Both the position numbers and the translations under genes were made by a program. Source: Acanthosepion pharaonis (taxonomy: Eukaryota > Mollusca > Cephalopoda > Sepiida > Sepiidae). Taken from it: 64,000 bases of DNA. Of the stretch, positions 10,690 through 21,889 are shown piece after piece (the stretch's first letter is position 1; each line of letters opens with the position of its first letter). The DNA lies in contig CAHIKZ030001779.1 of NCBI GenBank assembly GCA_903632075.3, positions 2,226,501 through 2,290,500 of the forward strand. Direction: 5' to 3'. The notes beneath the pieces were generated by a model. That model had not been told where the DNA came from, ran no database searches, and saw only the letters and a program-made list of their open reading frames with translations.

Positions 10690-11090
10690 AAGTGGCTTCA
10701 ATGTTTAAAAAACAACAGTTAAAATCAATGGTTAAAAATGGCTTTGAACAAATGAAGCATGTAGGTCTTAGCAAGGACCATCCTTCTTCAAATCCCATGG
10801 ATTAGCACTACAGAATCAGAAACAAAGGACTGTATGATTAAAAGGAATGACATCACTTGCAAGTTTTCAATGGCACATTCTAAAATGGGTAACACATATA
10901 ACTCAAAGAGAAAATAATGCTATAATCAAGATGTTGACATTCCACACTACTTCAAACGAAAGGTTAGGAAGAAAACTCCCACTAATACTGAAAAGAGCAA
11001 TAGCTTACTTTCCTGGAAAATTATTTTAAAAGAAAGATTTACCAAATTCCAACTGAAATTAACACTGATTTGGAAACTTTCCTTACAAAG
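10690..11090 (+). mobile_element. RTE-like LINE, copy 4 (3' fragment, plus orientation)
   Basis: ATCAATGGTTAAAAATGG at about 10724 and the following 350 bases match the reverse complement of 12740-13105 in copy 2, including the coding block MLTFHTTSNERLGRK (about 10935-10985), the C-terminal region of the family. It runs opposite to copies 1-3 and ends shortly before a (TA)n tract. Confidence 0.7.
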
Positions 11091-11137
11091 ATGTGGATAA
11101 TATTAAAATTTCTATATTTTCTAATATAAATAAAAAT

Positions 11138-11144
<7 letters not shown>

Positions 11145-11190
<46 letters not shown>
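11145..11190. repeat. (TA)n microsatellite
   Basis: Alternating AT tract of about 23 units flanked by an imperfect inverted pair of GTGTGCATAT-type ends. Confidence 0.95.
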
Positions 11191-11197
<7 letters not shown>

Positions 11198-11229
11198 TAT
11201 ATATTTTTACATATAAAAATTGTGTGCAT

Positions 11230-11945
11230 ATGTATATTTTTTAATCATTTATGCCCAAGCATGGCAATAGTGCCACTAGGACACAGGGAGTGAAGAGAAT
11301 AAAAAGACTTTAATGAGAAGTGAGGAGAAAGGGCAATACGGGAACAGGTTTCAGGAAGACAGATCATGATGATTGATGTTACATTTAAATTTTGAAGATT
11401 GTGGGTGGCAGGGAAGCAAGAAATTGGAAGAGAGTTCCACGGGTGAGAAAAGGAAACTATTAGAATAGAACTGACGGTTGCATCTAGGTAGTTCAACAGT
11501 AAAATGGTGTGGCCTAGTTGCCAATTTAGTAGTACATTTAATTTCATGCAGCCAAAGCACTAAGGAGAACAGCTCATCAGAACAATTGGCATGAAAATAT
11601 TTGTAGAAAAAACAGAGGTAAACCACGTCACAGTGGAGATGCCAGGCCAGGATGAATTACATTACAGATCCTTTGAATTTTGTCAAGAATCTCAAGATAT
11701 ATAGTAGCAGCACCAGACCAGATATGGTAGCAGTATTCAATGCATGGAAAAATGGTAGATATATAAATGTACGTGAATGATTCTGATGAGAAAAATTGTC
11801 TGGTAGAACACAGTGAACTGATTCCTAGCAGTAGACCTAGGAATTGATTCAATGTAATCACTCCACTTCATGTCAGTGGAAAACATGAGACTAAGAAGGC
11901 ACAGTGTGTTGCTCTCCTGGAGTTCAGCATCAGACATGCTCAGGC
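11230..11945 (-). mobile_element. CR1/Jockey-type LINE 3' portion
   Basis: Same family as 1038-2520. The 3' UTR signature TGGCAATAGTGCCACTAGGA lies at about 11261-11280. Upstream frames read LCFFYKYFHANCSDELFSLV (about 11620-11560), a C-terminal block of the family, then IFPCIEYCYHIWSGAAT (about 11745-11695) and STDMKWSDYIESIPRSTAR (about 11890-11830). The RT catalytic core is not present: the copy is truncated at about 11945. Several frameshifts. Confidence 0.85.
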
Positions 11946-12004
11946 AGAAAAAGTTCTGTGGTGATTAAATAAAAACAGTTTTATTTTATTTTGAAGACAT
12001 TATT

Positions 12005-12034
12005 TATATATATTATATATATATATATATATAT
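12005..12034. repeat. (TA)n microsatellite
   Basis: Imperfect alternating TA tract. Confidence 0.85.
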
Positions 12035-12422
12035 TCACTGAAGTAAAATTTTCATTTTAATAAATGAATTTCTGTCTTATATAAGTTTTATTTGAGAAGT
12101 TTCTTATTTCCAATTTTGCTTGAATATTATTCTAAATTCTACTATCACCCATAAGTTTAATTTACAAATTTCAGCCAATGAATTTTAAGAACCTTTAACT
12201 TCATCTTTCATTGGACTGTATATCTCTATTTGTCAAGAGAAATCAATATAAATAGTTTTTTTTCTTTCTATATTCAGTATATACTAAAGATAATAAATGA
12301 GATTCCATTCAGAAAATATATTTGAATAAGAATAAGTATAATAAGAAGAAGAAGAAGAATTATAAACATGGATCATAAAACCAGAAAAATAATTACAACA
12401 GATAAAACTCCACATCTGAGAG

Positions 12423-12719
12423 ATGATGTCAACCAACAATATATATGTTAAAAGAACACAAGGAAGAAAAGTCACTAGCAAGGATTGTGTCAACTCTTCA
12501 ATCATGGAACTTGAAGAATACACAAAAGCTGCATACAGAAAGCCAGGAAATAATGTGAACTCAAAAATTGAAAAAGCAAAAGACAGTTACATGGACATTT
12601 TAAAAGAGAAATTTAGAGAATGGCATATAAATCAGCAAAGGCACAGATGTAAGAGAAACCAAAAGAGCAAAACTGGGTCATTCTTAATGTTAATAGTAAA
12701 ATTAGTCATTCCCTTATAA
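12423..12719 (+). CDS. Unidentified 98-codon open frame, lysine-rich
   Basis: An open frame of 98 codons with an early Met, rich in Lys, Glu and Ser (for example IEKAKDSYMDILKEKFREWH). The composition is hydrophilic and could form helices. It lies just beyond the 3' end of LINE copy 2 and in the opposite direction, and no promoter, splice or poly-A context is clear. It may be a remnant of a transposon ORF1-type protein or a chance frame. I do not recognise it. Confidence 0.25.
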   Translation: MMSTNNIYVKRTQGRKVTSKDCVNSSIMELEEYTKAAYRKPGNNVNSKIEKAKDSYMDILKEKFREWHINQQRHRCKRNQKSKTGSFLMLIVKLVIPL

Positions 12720-12721
12720 GG

Positions 12722-13828
12722 AAACATTCAGCATTCATTAGCCAAGCAGCCAGGGCCACTTTCAGTTGAAATTTGTAAAATCTTTCTCTTAAAAAACAAT
12801 TTTTTAGGAAAACAGATTTCTCAAGTCCAATAGCAGTTACACACTTTCCAGTATTGATGGGAGCTTCTGTTTGTTTAAAGTAGTGTGGAATGTCATCATA
12901 TTGATTATGTTATTTTCACTTCATGTTACAAATGCTATCTATTTTAGTTGTTGTTAAAGAAAGTCTTCAATTGATGTGGTTTCTATTAGCTAGTACACTT
13001 CTTTATGATTCTATAATGTCAGTCCACAATGTTCAAAGAAGGATAGACCTCACTGAGACCTACAGGTTTCTTTTACTTAGAACCATTTTTAACCATTGAT
13101 CTGAGAAAGCAGTTGTGTACATTTGAGCTTGGATATCTCTGAATAAGTTTGGCACTAGTATGCATGGCATCCATATAAAAATCTCAATCTGACATGACTA
13201 TTTCAGAATATGACTGAGCTTTTAGGTTAATATTTTGCTAGCAATTTACTGTGTTGTACAAATCTAGTACAGCCATACTATATTCAATTTCTATATATCC
13301 TATACTAAATTTGTTATAACTGATCCATACAATTCAAAGGTTTTGATATTTACCAGCTCCACATCCTGAATTTTTATTATGGATTCAAGGTAAGAGAGTG
13401 GAGATCTGATTTCTTTTTTGTCGTACTCCTGATGAAGTTTGAAATATTTTTGAATTGGGATCTTTGCTCAACATGTATGATTTTGTTGGCCAATATAGTT
13501 CCTCTCATAGATTGATGCATTCAGTGGAGTCAGAGCTTGGAATATTATTTCTAATGAATAAGAGGAGGAAGTTTCTATTGATCTGGTCATGTGCTGCTCT
13601 GCAGTTGACATAGCAGTTATAAAATTTTCTATTCAAGAGGTATGCAATCTCCTGAAGTTGTTTAATGACACATATGCTGCCATTATACTCCTTAAAAGAA
13701 TGAAAACCAAACTGAGTTATGAGAAGTTGACAATCATAAAGCAAAGAGAGCCTAGTCAATACAATATTCATCAATACTTTCACGACAATAGATTGAGATA
13801 CCTCTGTATGTATTGAGAGTATTGAGGG
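12722..13828 (-). mobile_element. RTE-like LINE, copy 2, 3' half (left of copia insertion)
   Basis: Minus frame 13783-13505 reads QFGFHSFKEYNGSICVIKQL then NCYVNCRAAHDQINRNFLL, a better preserved form of the RT palm region (expected ...F(V)D(x)xAAYDxxNR). Here the catalytic Asp position reads Asn-Cys, so the enzyme is inactive. From 13430 down to 12722 it is colinear with copy 1 at 4820-4020. It is cut at 13828 by the copia element and resumes at 18518. Confidence 0.85.
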
Positions 13829-14041
13829 TGTTAGTATAAAAATAAAGGACTGTCAATGTACATAAAGAAAAATATAAATATGTGAATGACGGACTTCGAC
13901 AACGGATACGGAGAGAATATTTTATTCAACTCCTCACTAACTACTCAGTATAAACAAACATGGCCGCCGCCCCGACTTCCGACCAGAAATCCCATCACCG
14001 GCAGGGAGAGTTTTCAGGGGAGATCCTCACATAGATTAACA
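13829..14041 (-). repeat. Copia 3' LTR
   Basis: 213 bp, TGTTAGTATA at the left end and GATTAACA at the right end on plus. Near-identical to 18303-18512. It is more GC-rich in its middle (ATGGCCGCCGCCCCGACTTC) than the surroundings; the partner LTR has A for one of these Gs, a CpG-type transition. Confidence 0.95.
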
Positions 14042-14042
14042 G

Positions 14043-14067
14043 TTCTTCCCCTCTTTTCTCTTCTTTT
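14043..14067 (-). other. Copia polypurine tract
   Basis: On the minus strand a purine-rich run (AAAAGAAGAGAAAAGAGGGG) lies a few bases before the 3' LTR start. This is the expected position of the plus-strand DNA primer in LTR elements. Confidence 0.75.
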
Positions 14068-14220
14068 CAGTTTGGAATCATCTAATCTGCAAAAGAAAAA
14101 AGGGGCCAGGTATTTACATTATATAGATGATTCCTTTGGTTCGGATATGAACCCAAGGATCTTGAATGATGGCACTCCTTTCTTTGTCAAGGAGTTAGCA
14201 ATTTGTACATCAGTTGATAT

Positions 14221-14676
14221 TCAAGAGATCTCTGCAATTTCCTTTCTGTCAATCATTTCTCTCAAAATAGCCATCTCTATGCGAAATCTCTTATCCAAAA
14301 TTTGGGTTGAGGAATGTACAGAATCATAGAGACAGGAATTGTCTGTTTTGCAGAAGATCTTAATGTTGTTAGTATCATCGTTCAATTGTAGTAATTCTAA
14401 CAAAAGTTTTTGATAAAAAATACAGGCTTCTGCCATGTCAACCATGGCTAAAGTTTCAGCAGCTAAAGTACTTTTGACAACTCTTCTAATATGCCAGGCA
14501 ATGGGCATATACTTATCATTGCTTCCAACTAAAAAAAGTATATAGCCTCCCTGTGAACCTCCATCTGTTAAATTGCCAAAAGAAGCATCACTGTATGCAA
14601 CAATTTTTAGGTGCTCAAGGTTCCCTAAGTCTGGAATATCTATATGAGATTTCTCCTTTTTTGCTTTTTTTACCAC
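14221..14676 (-). pseudogene. Copia RNase H domain and C-terminus
   Basis: A 151-codon open frame reading KIVAYSDASFGNL near residue 27, GGSQGGYILFLVG, then RRVVKSTLAAETLAMVDMAE around residue 66. These are the hallmark blocks of copia-type RNase H: the first Asp lies in YSDAS and the Glu in AAET, with a later Asp in TDN (about residue 113), all present. The domain removes the RNA strand during reverse transcription. It is open by itself, but its link to the RT frame at about 14700 is broken, so it is a piece of a disrupted polyprotein and not an independent gene. Confidence 0.88.
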
Positions 14677-14718
14677 CCTGTTTTAAACATTGTACATTTT
14701 CTTGTTTTAGTATCGAGC

Positions 14719-15114
14719 TTAACTCACTAACATCGTAACTAAGATCAGGTCTGATTTGGTGGCTAACCAATTAAGTTGTCCAATCAATTGCCTGGTTTCA
14801 GTAACCTCTGTTGAAGATATTGCATCTTTCAAATTTCTGCCTGGTTCTAGTGGGATACACCTTAGCTTTTTGACATATTCATCCTGTCCAAGTTTAACAT
14901 CATTCCCAGTTTTCTTTATGCTTAATCCTATATACTGGAACTCAGCAACTTCCTCAGATTTGATCCTAAACAAATGACGAATCCTGTCCATAACTCTACT
15001 CTGAAAAATCTCCGAGCTTGCAAAGCAAAAATCATCAACATGAGTAGCTATAATACCATGCAGTTTGTTTCCAAAGTTCCATATAAATATGGCTTGATCA
15101 TATTTTGAAACCAC
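14719..15114 (-). pseudogene. Copia reverse transcriptase, palm (VDD box)
   Basis: A 131-codon open frame whose residues 20-30 read IIATHVDDFCFA; the two Asp of the catalytic VDD box are intact. Following blocks (FRIKSEEVAEFQYIGLSIKK, TRQLIGQLNWLATKSD) are standard for copia RT and connection. An in-frame TAG at about 15126 separates it from the upstream part YGLTDASRSWY (about 15180-15150), so full RT cannot be translated without readthrough. Part of the copia pol polyprotein. Confidence 0.9.
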
Positions 15115-15678
15115 TGCTCCTGACTACAACAATTCCTCTTTGAGTGTCAGGTACCAGGACCTTGATGCATCAGTCAAACCATATACACATTTGGAGAGTT
15201 TCCAAATATATCCTGGAGGTACCTTGGTTTCTTTGGGAGGATGCAAATAGATCAATCAGTCTAACTCTTTGCTCTGTAAAAATGCTGTTTTTATGTCCAT
15301 TGACTTGCACACCCAATGGTTAGATGCCATTATAGTCAAGGCTATACATAGACTTTCTTTAGAGCATGTTGGAGAATCATTTCTTATATTGCCTGCATCC
15401 CTTTCCTGAAAGCCTCTCGCCACAAGTCTAGCTTTATAGATCTGTTTGCCATTGACATTTTTATTAGTATAAACCCATCTTGTGGATATTTTGGATTGGC
15501 CTTGGTCAGGCACTTGGGTGTAAACTTTATTTTCAACCCAGCTTTGGAGTTTGTTTTCTCTTGCCATTTCCAGGTCGTGATTAGAAGAAGAAATCATAAT
15601 GTTTTCCTCATCACTAGAGGTAGCTTCATCCTTATTTATTGGTCTGGCTTCATTTTTCTTTCCATTCCAATACTCCAT
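15115..15678 (-). pseudogene. Copia reverse transcriptase, fingers and motif A
   Basis: Residues read ISTRWVYTNKNVNGKQIYKA and RLVARGFQERDAG, then DSPTCSKESLCIALTIMAS and SMDIKTAFLQSKELD. This is the typical start of a copia RT (RVT_2 family): the motif A Asp lies in SMDIKTAFLQ. The open frame ends at 15256; the sense continues in another frame (YLHPPKETKVPPGY) to the stop at about 15126. It therefore carries at least one frameshift. Confidence 0.88.
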
Positions 15679-15679
15679 G

Positions 15680-16015
15680 ATTGAAGTCTAGCCAGAAGGG
15701 TTCACTTTTGGTCCATAGCCACATTCATTAAATGCTTGTTTTTTACCTGTAGCTTTGCCTGCCCTACTTATGACGTTCAGTGTTCGCCATTCGAATCATC
15801 ATCATTGGCAAGTTTGCATTTAATGGATTGTCCTGGTTTGGGAAGCGTAATTGTTTTGTGAATTGGATTTTGCTTTGGTAGTACGTGTGCCTCTCTCACA
15901 GTCTGATGTTGTGCAACATGATCATTCAGAGTTCCTGGACAACATCGTTTTCGTCAGACCATCTAGGCTCACAGAAATTTAGCCTCTTTAGAGGAAACAA
16001 CTGGGTGATCACCAC
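15680..16015 (-). pseudogene. Copia integrase-RT linker, decayed
   Basis: Minus-strand sequence between the integrase C-terminal part and the RT fingers. In copia elements this holds the integrase C-terminal (GKEXH-like) domain and a spacer. Only short open stretches are visible and no motif could be named with confidence. Confidence 0.5.
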
Positions 16016-17329
16016 TCATGTGCCCCCATTGTTTCTGGGTTTGTGCTCCCACCCTATGACAGGATTTATGTTTTGTGTACTAGTCCTAACTTGATGACGA
16101 AGTGCACGTCTTAATTTTTCCGAAGACTCACACATAATAAATTGTTTTCTAGTTGCATGCATGGCATTGAGGTTACTAGCAACAATCTCACTGGTAGAGA
16201 CACCTTCTAATGCAGGGAGTTTATCATTCAAAAAGGAGGGCTGATTGGGATTCCTACCAAAAACAAGCTGATTGGGGCTGAATCCGTGAGCACTATGAAG
16301 TGTATTCTTTGCACTTATAGCCCATGCTAGTGCTATCTCAAAACTACAATTTGTGTCCTCTAGTCTTTTTGACCATTTCTCCCAATATCCCACTGTGTCG
16401 TTCATTTAAGCCATTACTCCATGGACTTTCAGCAGCAGTAGTACGCACAACGATATTCAAATTCTGTGCCATGTCACAGAATAATTCGTTATCAAATTCC
16501 CTACCATTATCAGTTAAGATAAATCCAGGAGTCCCAAAATACGCTATCCAGTGTTTAAATATAGCACTGATGATGTCCGATCTTTCTTTACTTGGAATCT
16601 TAATGCCGACACTGTATCTGGTAGCATGGTCAATCAGGTGCAGTATCTTGTTACCATTAATCTCGTTAATATCCATAGCAACAGTTTCATTAAAATAAGA
16701 TCCTAATGGGAATCCAACAATAGGTCTAGGTTCGTTTTTTTTATAGCGAATACACACTTCACAGGAATTTGGAAGTGCTTGTAAGATTTTCATAAATTCG
16801 GGATCTCTTATTTGTGCATTTCTAACTAAATCACATAATTTCTTACTACTGGGATGACTAAATTGTCTATGTAATTTGGTTGCAACATTCACTTTTTCTG
16901 ATTTGTTTTTAAAGGAGATTTCTTTAGCAAGAAGAATGTGTTTGAGCTTACCTCTATCTGGTAGGGGTCTGGTGATAGGGATGTGATAATGACCAGACGA
17001 TGTGCATCTCAATGGAATTTTCTTTTTAAACATCGTCACGCTGTCATGTTCAAAATTGAGACAGGTTCCAGCTCTTTTCATTGCATCTTTGCTTAAGAGA
17101 AGTGGAATGTCAGACTCCACAACATCGGTAACAATATTGACGTCAATGTCTGCGATGACACATGGTAGAGTCACATTGTAGAGAGAGTTCAGCTTGTTTC
17201 CATCCCCGAACTTAAAAGTTCTCACTCCTTTTCTTATAATTATTTTTTTTTTCTGTGCATCAGTTAATGTTTTATAGAAAACATTCATACCATTTTTTTT
17301 CCACAAACGGTGCCAGATGCACCACTATC
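16016..17329 (-). pseudogene. Copia protease and integrase
   Basis: The protease active-site box DSGAS is encoded at 17329-17315; a frameshift near 17300 shifts to a 320-codon frame (17306-16344). There, PLLLSKDAMKRAG (residues 68-80) ends the protease. The zinc-binding HHCC follows (His146, His151, Cys182, Cys185) and then the catalytic core with Asp212 (AMDINEI), Asp266 (LTDNGREFDN) and Glu302 (GLNERHSG); spacing between the last two is 35 residues as expected. The core continues in an overlapping frame (16405-16016) with AWAISAKNTLHSAHGFSPNQ and LVFGRNPNQ. Integrase residues are intact, but two frameshifts split the protein. Confidence 0.92.
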
Positions 17330-18290
17330 TAGGACAGCCGAACCAAAAGCATGTTGCCATTTGCCTCGCGTTTTTGCTGACTCATCAGCACAATGTTAGC
17401 CAGAGACAGATAACTTTCGTGTTCGTCGTCCTCATGTTTGTCCCGGGTATCGTCGACATAAGGGCAGTCGTAAGACCAGTTAAATTTGCAGCCACATTTA
17501 AAGCACACAGTGGTGTTGCCTTCGGGTCCTAGCAGGTTTATTTTGTTTTTGTCAGTGGAGCGTGTTTTGTTGTTGTTGCTATGTCGTTTTCCACCCCGGT
17601 ATGTTTTTTCCTCGCCGACTATTAAAATGCGAATCACGGCGGTGCGAAGAGCGACCATAGTATACCTCGCTAGGTTCGTTTTTATTTTCAGTAAAGAAAG
17701 GCAATAACATCTTCCTTCTTAAACACCACGGGTATTGAATTCATAGATGAAGCTTCAGACGGCTGTCTGTGCATAATCTTCTTTAACTGTGCCGACATGG
17801 AAGGGAGTGTCAGTTCGCCGACAGTCGCCTTGACTAGTCTTTCATTTTCAGGGGTGACGGAAGCACTCTTTAATGCCCTGAATGCAAGTACCGGTTCAGG
17901 CAGGATGATGTTGAAATCTTTCAACTTAGCAACGTGTCGGCCGAAGTTAATGAGAAAGTCTTCCACTGATGTTTCAGGCTGTCTCCGGTATTCTTCGAAA
18001 GTCTCGTAGGCCAGAAAGGCCGACTGGTTTCGTTTATATCTTCCAAAAAAAGCGTGTCCAATTTTTCATACAGTTTTAGCCATTCCATCCTCAGAATTAA
18101 GTGCAGCAACATCCAATTCCAATACAGCTTCTCTGGGTTTTCCTTCCAGAGAAAGAAATACTATGCCTATGGGGACGCGTTTTGTTTTGTCAAGCGACGT
18201 GGCCATTTCCCAGATTTGCATTCCTTTTTTCCACGTGCTGTACTTGTCTTTAAGACGGGCGGTGAAATGTACTTTGAAGCCATAACTACG
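17329..18290 (-). pseudogene. Copia gag with atypical zinc knuckle
   Basis: Three minus-strand open pieces (18374-18066, 17966-17688, 17658-17329) make up a gag-like region directly downstream of the primer site. The first includes the block WKKGMQIWEMATSLDKTKR, the second TPENERLVKATVGELTLPSM, and the third a cysteine motif CFKCGCKFNWSYDCP at about 17505-17461. A retroviral-type knuckle would be C-x2-C-x4-H-x4-C; the His position here is Asn, so RNA binding is probably impaired. At least two frame changes are needed to link the pieces. The first Met of the upstream piece lies inside the LTR, so the true start is uncertain. Confidence 0.75.
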
Positions 18291-18301
18291 CTCTGCTACC
18301 A
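18291..18301 (-). other. Copia primer-binding site, initiator tRNA-Met type
   Basis: One base inside the 5' LTR, the minus strand reads TGGTAGCAGAG. This is complementary to the 3' end of metazoan initiator tRNA-Met including CCA (…CTCTGCTACCA on plus), an 11-base match. It fixes the element's 5' end at the right-hand LTR. Confidence 0.85.
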
Positions 18302-18302
18302 A

Positions 18303-18512
18303 TGTTAGTATAAATAAAGGACTGTCAATGTGCATAAAGAAAAATATAAATATGTGAATGACGGACTTCGACAACGGATACGGAGAGAATTTTTATTCGA
18401 CTCCTCACTAACTACTAAGTATAAACAAACATGGCCACCGCCCCGACTTCCGACCGGAAATCCCATCACCGACAGGGAGAGTTTTCAGGGGACATCCTCA
18501 CATAGATTAACA
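18303..18512 (-). repeat. Copia 5' LTR
   Basis: 210 bp, TG...CA, partner of 13829-14041. The roughly 3 percent difference between the two LTRs dates the insertion as fairly recent compared with the LINE it sits in, whose coding frames are far more degraded. Confidence 0.95.
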
Positions 18513-19440
18513 GAGGGCTATCGTTTTTTTTTTACACAGTGCATTAATGCATGATTATTACCACTTTTTGGGGTAATATTTTATTTCTGCAGGAATCTTT
18601 AGTTCAGTGGGATCAGGTTTAAAATATGACTCAAAGTGTCTTTTGGGATCAGGACATTCCTTTTGTGGAGGGTTTGTTATAGTAATTTTTCTCTTTTCTC
18701 CACCTGTCAACAAATTGTCTCTACTTCTTGACTTCATTAATTTCATTTCCATTTTTTTTGTAGATATTGGTTTCTCAGAGTGTTAATTATTTTTTTTTTT
18801 TATTAGCACTCTAAAACAATGGATATAAAATGTTCTGGTACTTTAAGATTCAAACAGAGTACCCAATCTAGACCAGAAGACTGGATCTAGTTGTAATAAC
18901 TAAGGAAAAGACAATGTGCCAGATTGGGCATTTCAATAGAAAAATGAAAATAAATGGTGAAGGAACAAATAGGTAATAGTCATTCCTATCATGACAAGTG
19001 CACTGCTGGTAAGCATCTAAGATTCGCAAGCCGTGTGACTGAAGTAACTTTATATTCAAGAGAATAATTGCAATATCCAAACTTAAAACATCTGAACTGG
19101 CAAGAATTACATGAAGAGTGCTGGAGATTCAAGAAAACTTGCTGTCATTCAATTCTCAGTGGAAATTATAAGATACTGGGATAAAATAGCAACTCTAAAA
19201 GAATAATTACAACCATTACAATGGTAATCTTTGACTTTTATTCACTTTATTTAAAATACTTTGAACAATAATAATAAAATAAGTGATAGGTCTAATGTCT
19301 TTATTTCCTCAACTGTTACACAATTTTTCTGCTTTCCCTCTCTTCACTTTAAATAGAACAATAAAAATAAATTGCAGATTTAACATCATTTTCTCTTTAG
19401 TAGATAGGAGAATATCTAACCTTTAATTTCTTTTCTTAAT
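18513..19440 (-). mobile_element. RTE-like LINE, copy 2, 5' half (right of copia insertion)
   Basis: Resumes the LINE after the second GAGGG. 18600-18880 matches 5790-6040 of copy 1 almost base for base (CTTTTGGGATCAGGACATTC in both), and 18940-19440 matches 6430-6587 plus 7357-7740, skipping exactly the nested LINE of copy 1. A minus frame at 18752-18558 (KRKITITNPPQKECPDPKRH) is the pre-RT region. Relative to copy 1 it lacks the stretch equivalent to about 5600-5780. Confidence 0.88.
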
Positions 19441-21372
19441 TGGAAATAATAATAATAACTCTGTGAAAAATGGGATGAAGATTGTCAACAGCAAAGCAGG
19501 ACTGGAGTTGTAAAGAATAATTAGGATGACATTTGACATTTGAAGAAACTTGTTGTCACTCCATTCTCAATGACAACAACCAGACATTTGATATAAATAT
19601 TCATATGTAAAAATTATAATAAAAGTTATAATGCTTGGATTACATCTTTAGTGACATATTTAGATTTCTTCTGAAAAATCTCTGCTCTCTTCATTCTTTA
19701 TTTTAAACAATGTTTTCACATCATTATTAGTTAGAATGACTGGGTTTCTATATTTGTTTAATTTGTTGTTGTACAAAACCAAAAAAGAAAATGAATGCAA
19801 AGAATGCTGCAAGACATTCATCTGGGACTTTTTTTAATGAATATTATTTGGCAAAATATATTTATCTAATGATAAGTAATATTACCAGGGTCCTCTGAAC
19901 ATATTTTTTCTGCAGAAAAACTTTGAAAATGGTTATTCTATCAACACAGATAAAAGTACCTAGTGATTTTTTTCTGAAAACTAGAAAAATGTTTTTTCTT
20001 GTATGAAAATTTTGAACACCCCCAATATATTATTCTTTAAACTATAATTTAAAATGCTAGAGTTTTATTATTATTATAAAAAATAATTTTGCAAACTGTT
20101 TTTATATTCTCTCTTCATTTTATCTGACTCATCTTTAATCTAAAATTTATTTTTTTTAATTTTTTGTTTTGTATTTTTTTTTAAACATTTTTTTTTCAAA
20201 ATAACTGTAATTTTGAAGTCCAAATATTGCATGCAAATGAACTCATATAAATTGGTTTTCTCAAAGTTTAATAAATTTAAAAGTTTTTCATTTAGAATTT
20301 TCCTTCCAACATTAATTTTCAAGATTATTTTTCATTTTTCATTCAACTTGTGGGTGCATTTTCAAAAGTCACACTGTTCTAATCTTCATTTAATTTTAAG
20401 AGGTACAATATTTTAACTGAGTTCATTGCATGACTTAAAGGCAAAGATAACTTTTTGAAGAAAGCCACCACTGGGTTACCTTTCATAGAAGACAATTTAA
20501 GTACTGGCTTTGAGAAATTTGGTGGATTCTTTTTGTATTTTCTGTTTTGAATAATTAAGAAAATATTTCTCACTTAAAAAAATTAAAATGTTTTTATTAT
20601 GAAATAAGTTAAAAAAATTAACACTGAAAATTTCTTGGAAAAAAAAATTGTCTAACTGGTCAGATATTTAATGCAAATGTTTATCACATATTTTTTTACT
20701 GCTCCTTCCTGGTGAATTTTTTATTTTGAATACCCAACATATAAAAATATCACTTCGCAGAAATCTTCTTTAAAATAAAGCAAGCAAAACTGATTAGTTA
20801 CAGCAAGAGCTTAGAGAAACTTCATAGAATACTTTTGTAATTTAGGAATGAAAACAATTTAGACAATGTAAATTTTTCTAATTGCAATTTTGATTATGTA
20901 ATTTGATATTGCTAGGAAGCACCAACAAAATTGACGCTTTTTTAACCAAAATGAAAGCAAAAAAAAAACAAAAAAAACATCACTACCTCCTGTTTTAAAA
21001 TATTTGCCAAAATTCAAGGAATTATCCAATCCAAATTAAATTTTTAGTACTTATTATTCAATAATAAATGAATTTTATTATGAAAAGGTTATCTTATTAG
21101 AAAACTTTGTGAAAATATTATTTCGAGGTATGATTCACCCTCACCTTTTCGATATCTTGTTTGTGCTTTTTATTTTTTTACTGGGTATCAAATTTTTCTT
21201 ACACTTATAAAGAAAAATCCCTGTATAGGTTATTTCAGTAAAAAAAAATTATGCAATATTTATTTTTCAAACAGATTAGTTGCAATTTTTCAGTGTACTT
21301 TTGAAATTTACAATGGCTGCTGTTAGGATTTAATTTGAGAACCACTACTACAATGTTTTACAAGTTTATATT
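19441..21372. other. AT-rich DNA without recognised gene
   Basis: 19490-19600 weakly repeats the sequence pattern of 19095-19190 (CAGGACTGGAGTT... versus GAAGAGTGCTGGAGATT...), suggesting an old internal duplication of the LINE 5' region. Beyond about 19620 there are only A/T homopolymers and short open frames without protein-like content. Confidence 0.5.
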
Positions 21373-21850
21373 CTAGCCTCTTTTCTGATCTTTGCCCCGA
21401 CTTTCATCCCTGCCTCCAAAACTGGATCCAATGCCTTGATCATTATTTGAGGTAAGAATATATTTTCTCACAAATGAGAGAGCAGTAAAATATAAAAAAA
21501 AGAATTTGATTACCATTGCCCTGAGCATGGTGCCATAAAGTTGGGGTTGTGGGGTAATGCTTCCAAAACCAGCTTCCAAACCTTTGATTCTTATCAGAGA
21601 TAAGAATAGATTTTCTGATGTATAAGAGGGCCAGGAAAGTGTATAAGCAATTTTGGAGGGCAAAGTTCCTGATATTTCTGAGCCTTGTAATCTCGATAAA
21701 TATGAAGAATATGTTCCTCTTTGGCAGTGTGTATTTGACATCTTGTTTTGGATGTGATTGTGGCCATTTTTGTTTATGCTTTAGCAAATGAGAAGAAATT
21801 TTTGGCTGAAATATTCCTTTTTGAAACCCATGAAAAACTTTTGAAACCAA
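21373..21850 (-). other. Overlapping minus open frames with an internal duplication
   Basis: Two minus-strand frames (21850-21443, 135 codons; 21741-21373, 122 codons) overlap. The DNA contains two related blocks about 150 bases apart: GAGGTAAGAATATATTTTCTC at about 21450 and AGAGATAAGAATAGATTTTC at about 21597, each followed by similar sequence and encoding ENLFLSL / RKYILTS-like text and then GFGS / GSSFGG. The long frames may simply follow from this duplication. No family was recognised. Confidence 0.3.
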
Positions 21851-21889
21851 AATACTTTCGTTAAGTTGATTTTGCTATTATTTATTCTC

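Larger units (their letters stand above)
13829..18512 (-). mobile_element. Ty1/copia LTR retrotransposon, nearly complete
   Basis: A 4684-bp element in minus orientation. LTRs of 213 bp (13829-14041) and 210 bp (18303-18512) both start TG and end CA and differ by about 7 substitutions plus 3 indel bases. It is flanked by the 5-bp duplication GAGGG at 13824-13828 and 18513-18517; copy 1 of the host LINE shows a single GAGGG at 5553-5557. Internal order on minus is primer site, gag, zinc motif, protease, integrase, RT, RNase H, i.e. integrase before RT, which defines copia. The polyprotein is broken by frameshifts and at least one stop, so it is not autonomous as read. The style is that of metazoan copia elements (GalEa/CoMol-like is plausible, not tested). 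Confidence 0.95.

Noticed and set aside
13886..14329. 147-codon plus frame starting in the copia LTR
   Set aside because: Antisense of LTR and RNase H sequence; no support for a gene.
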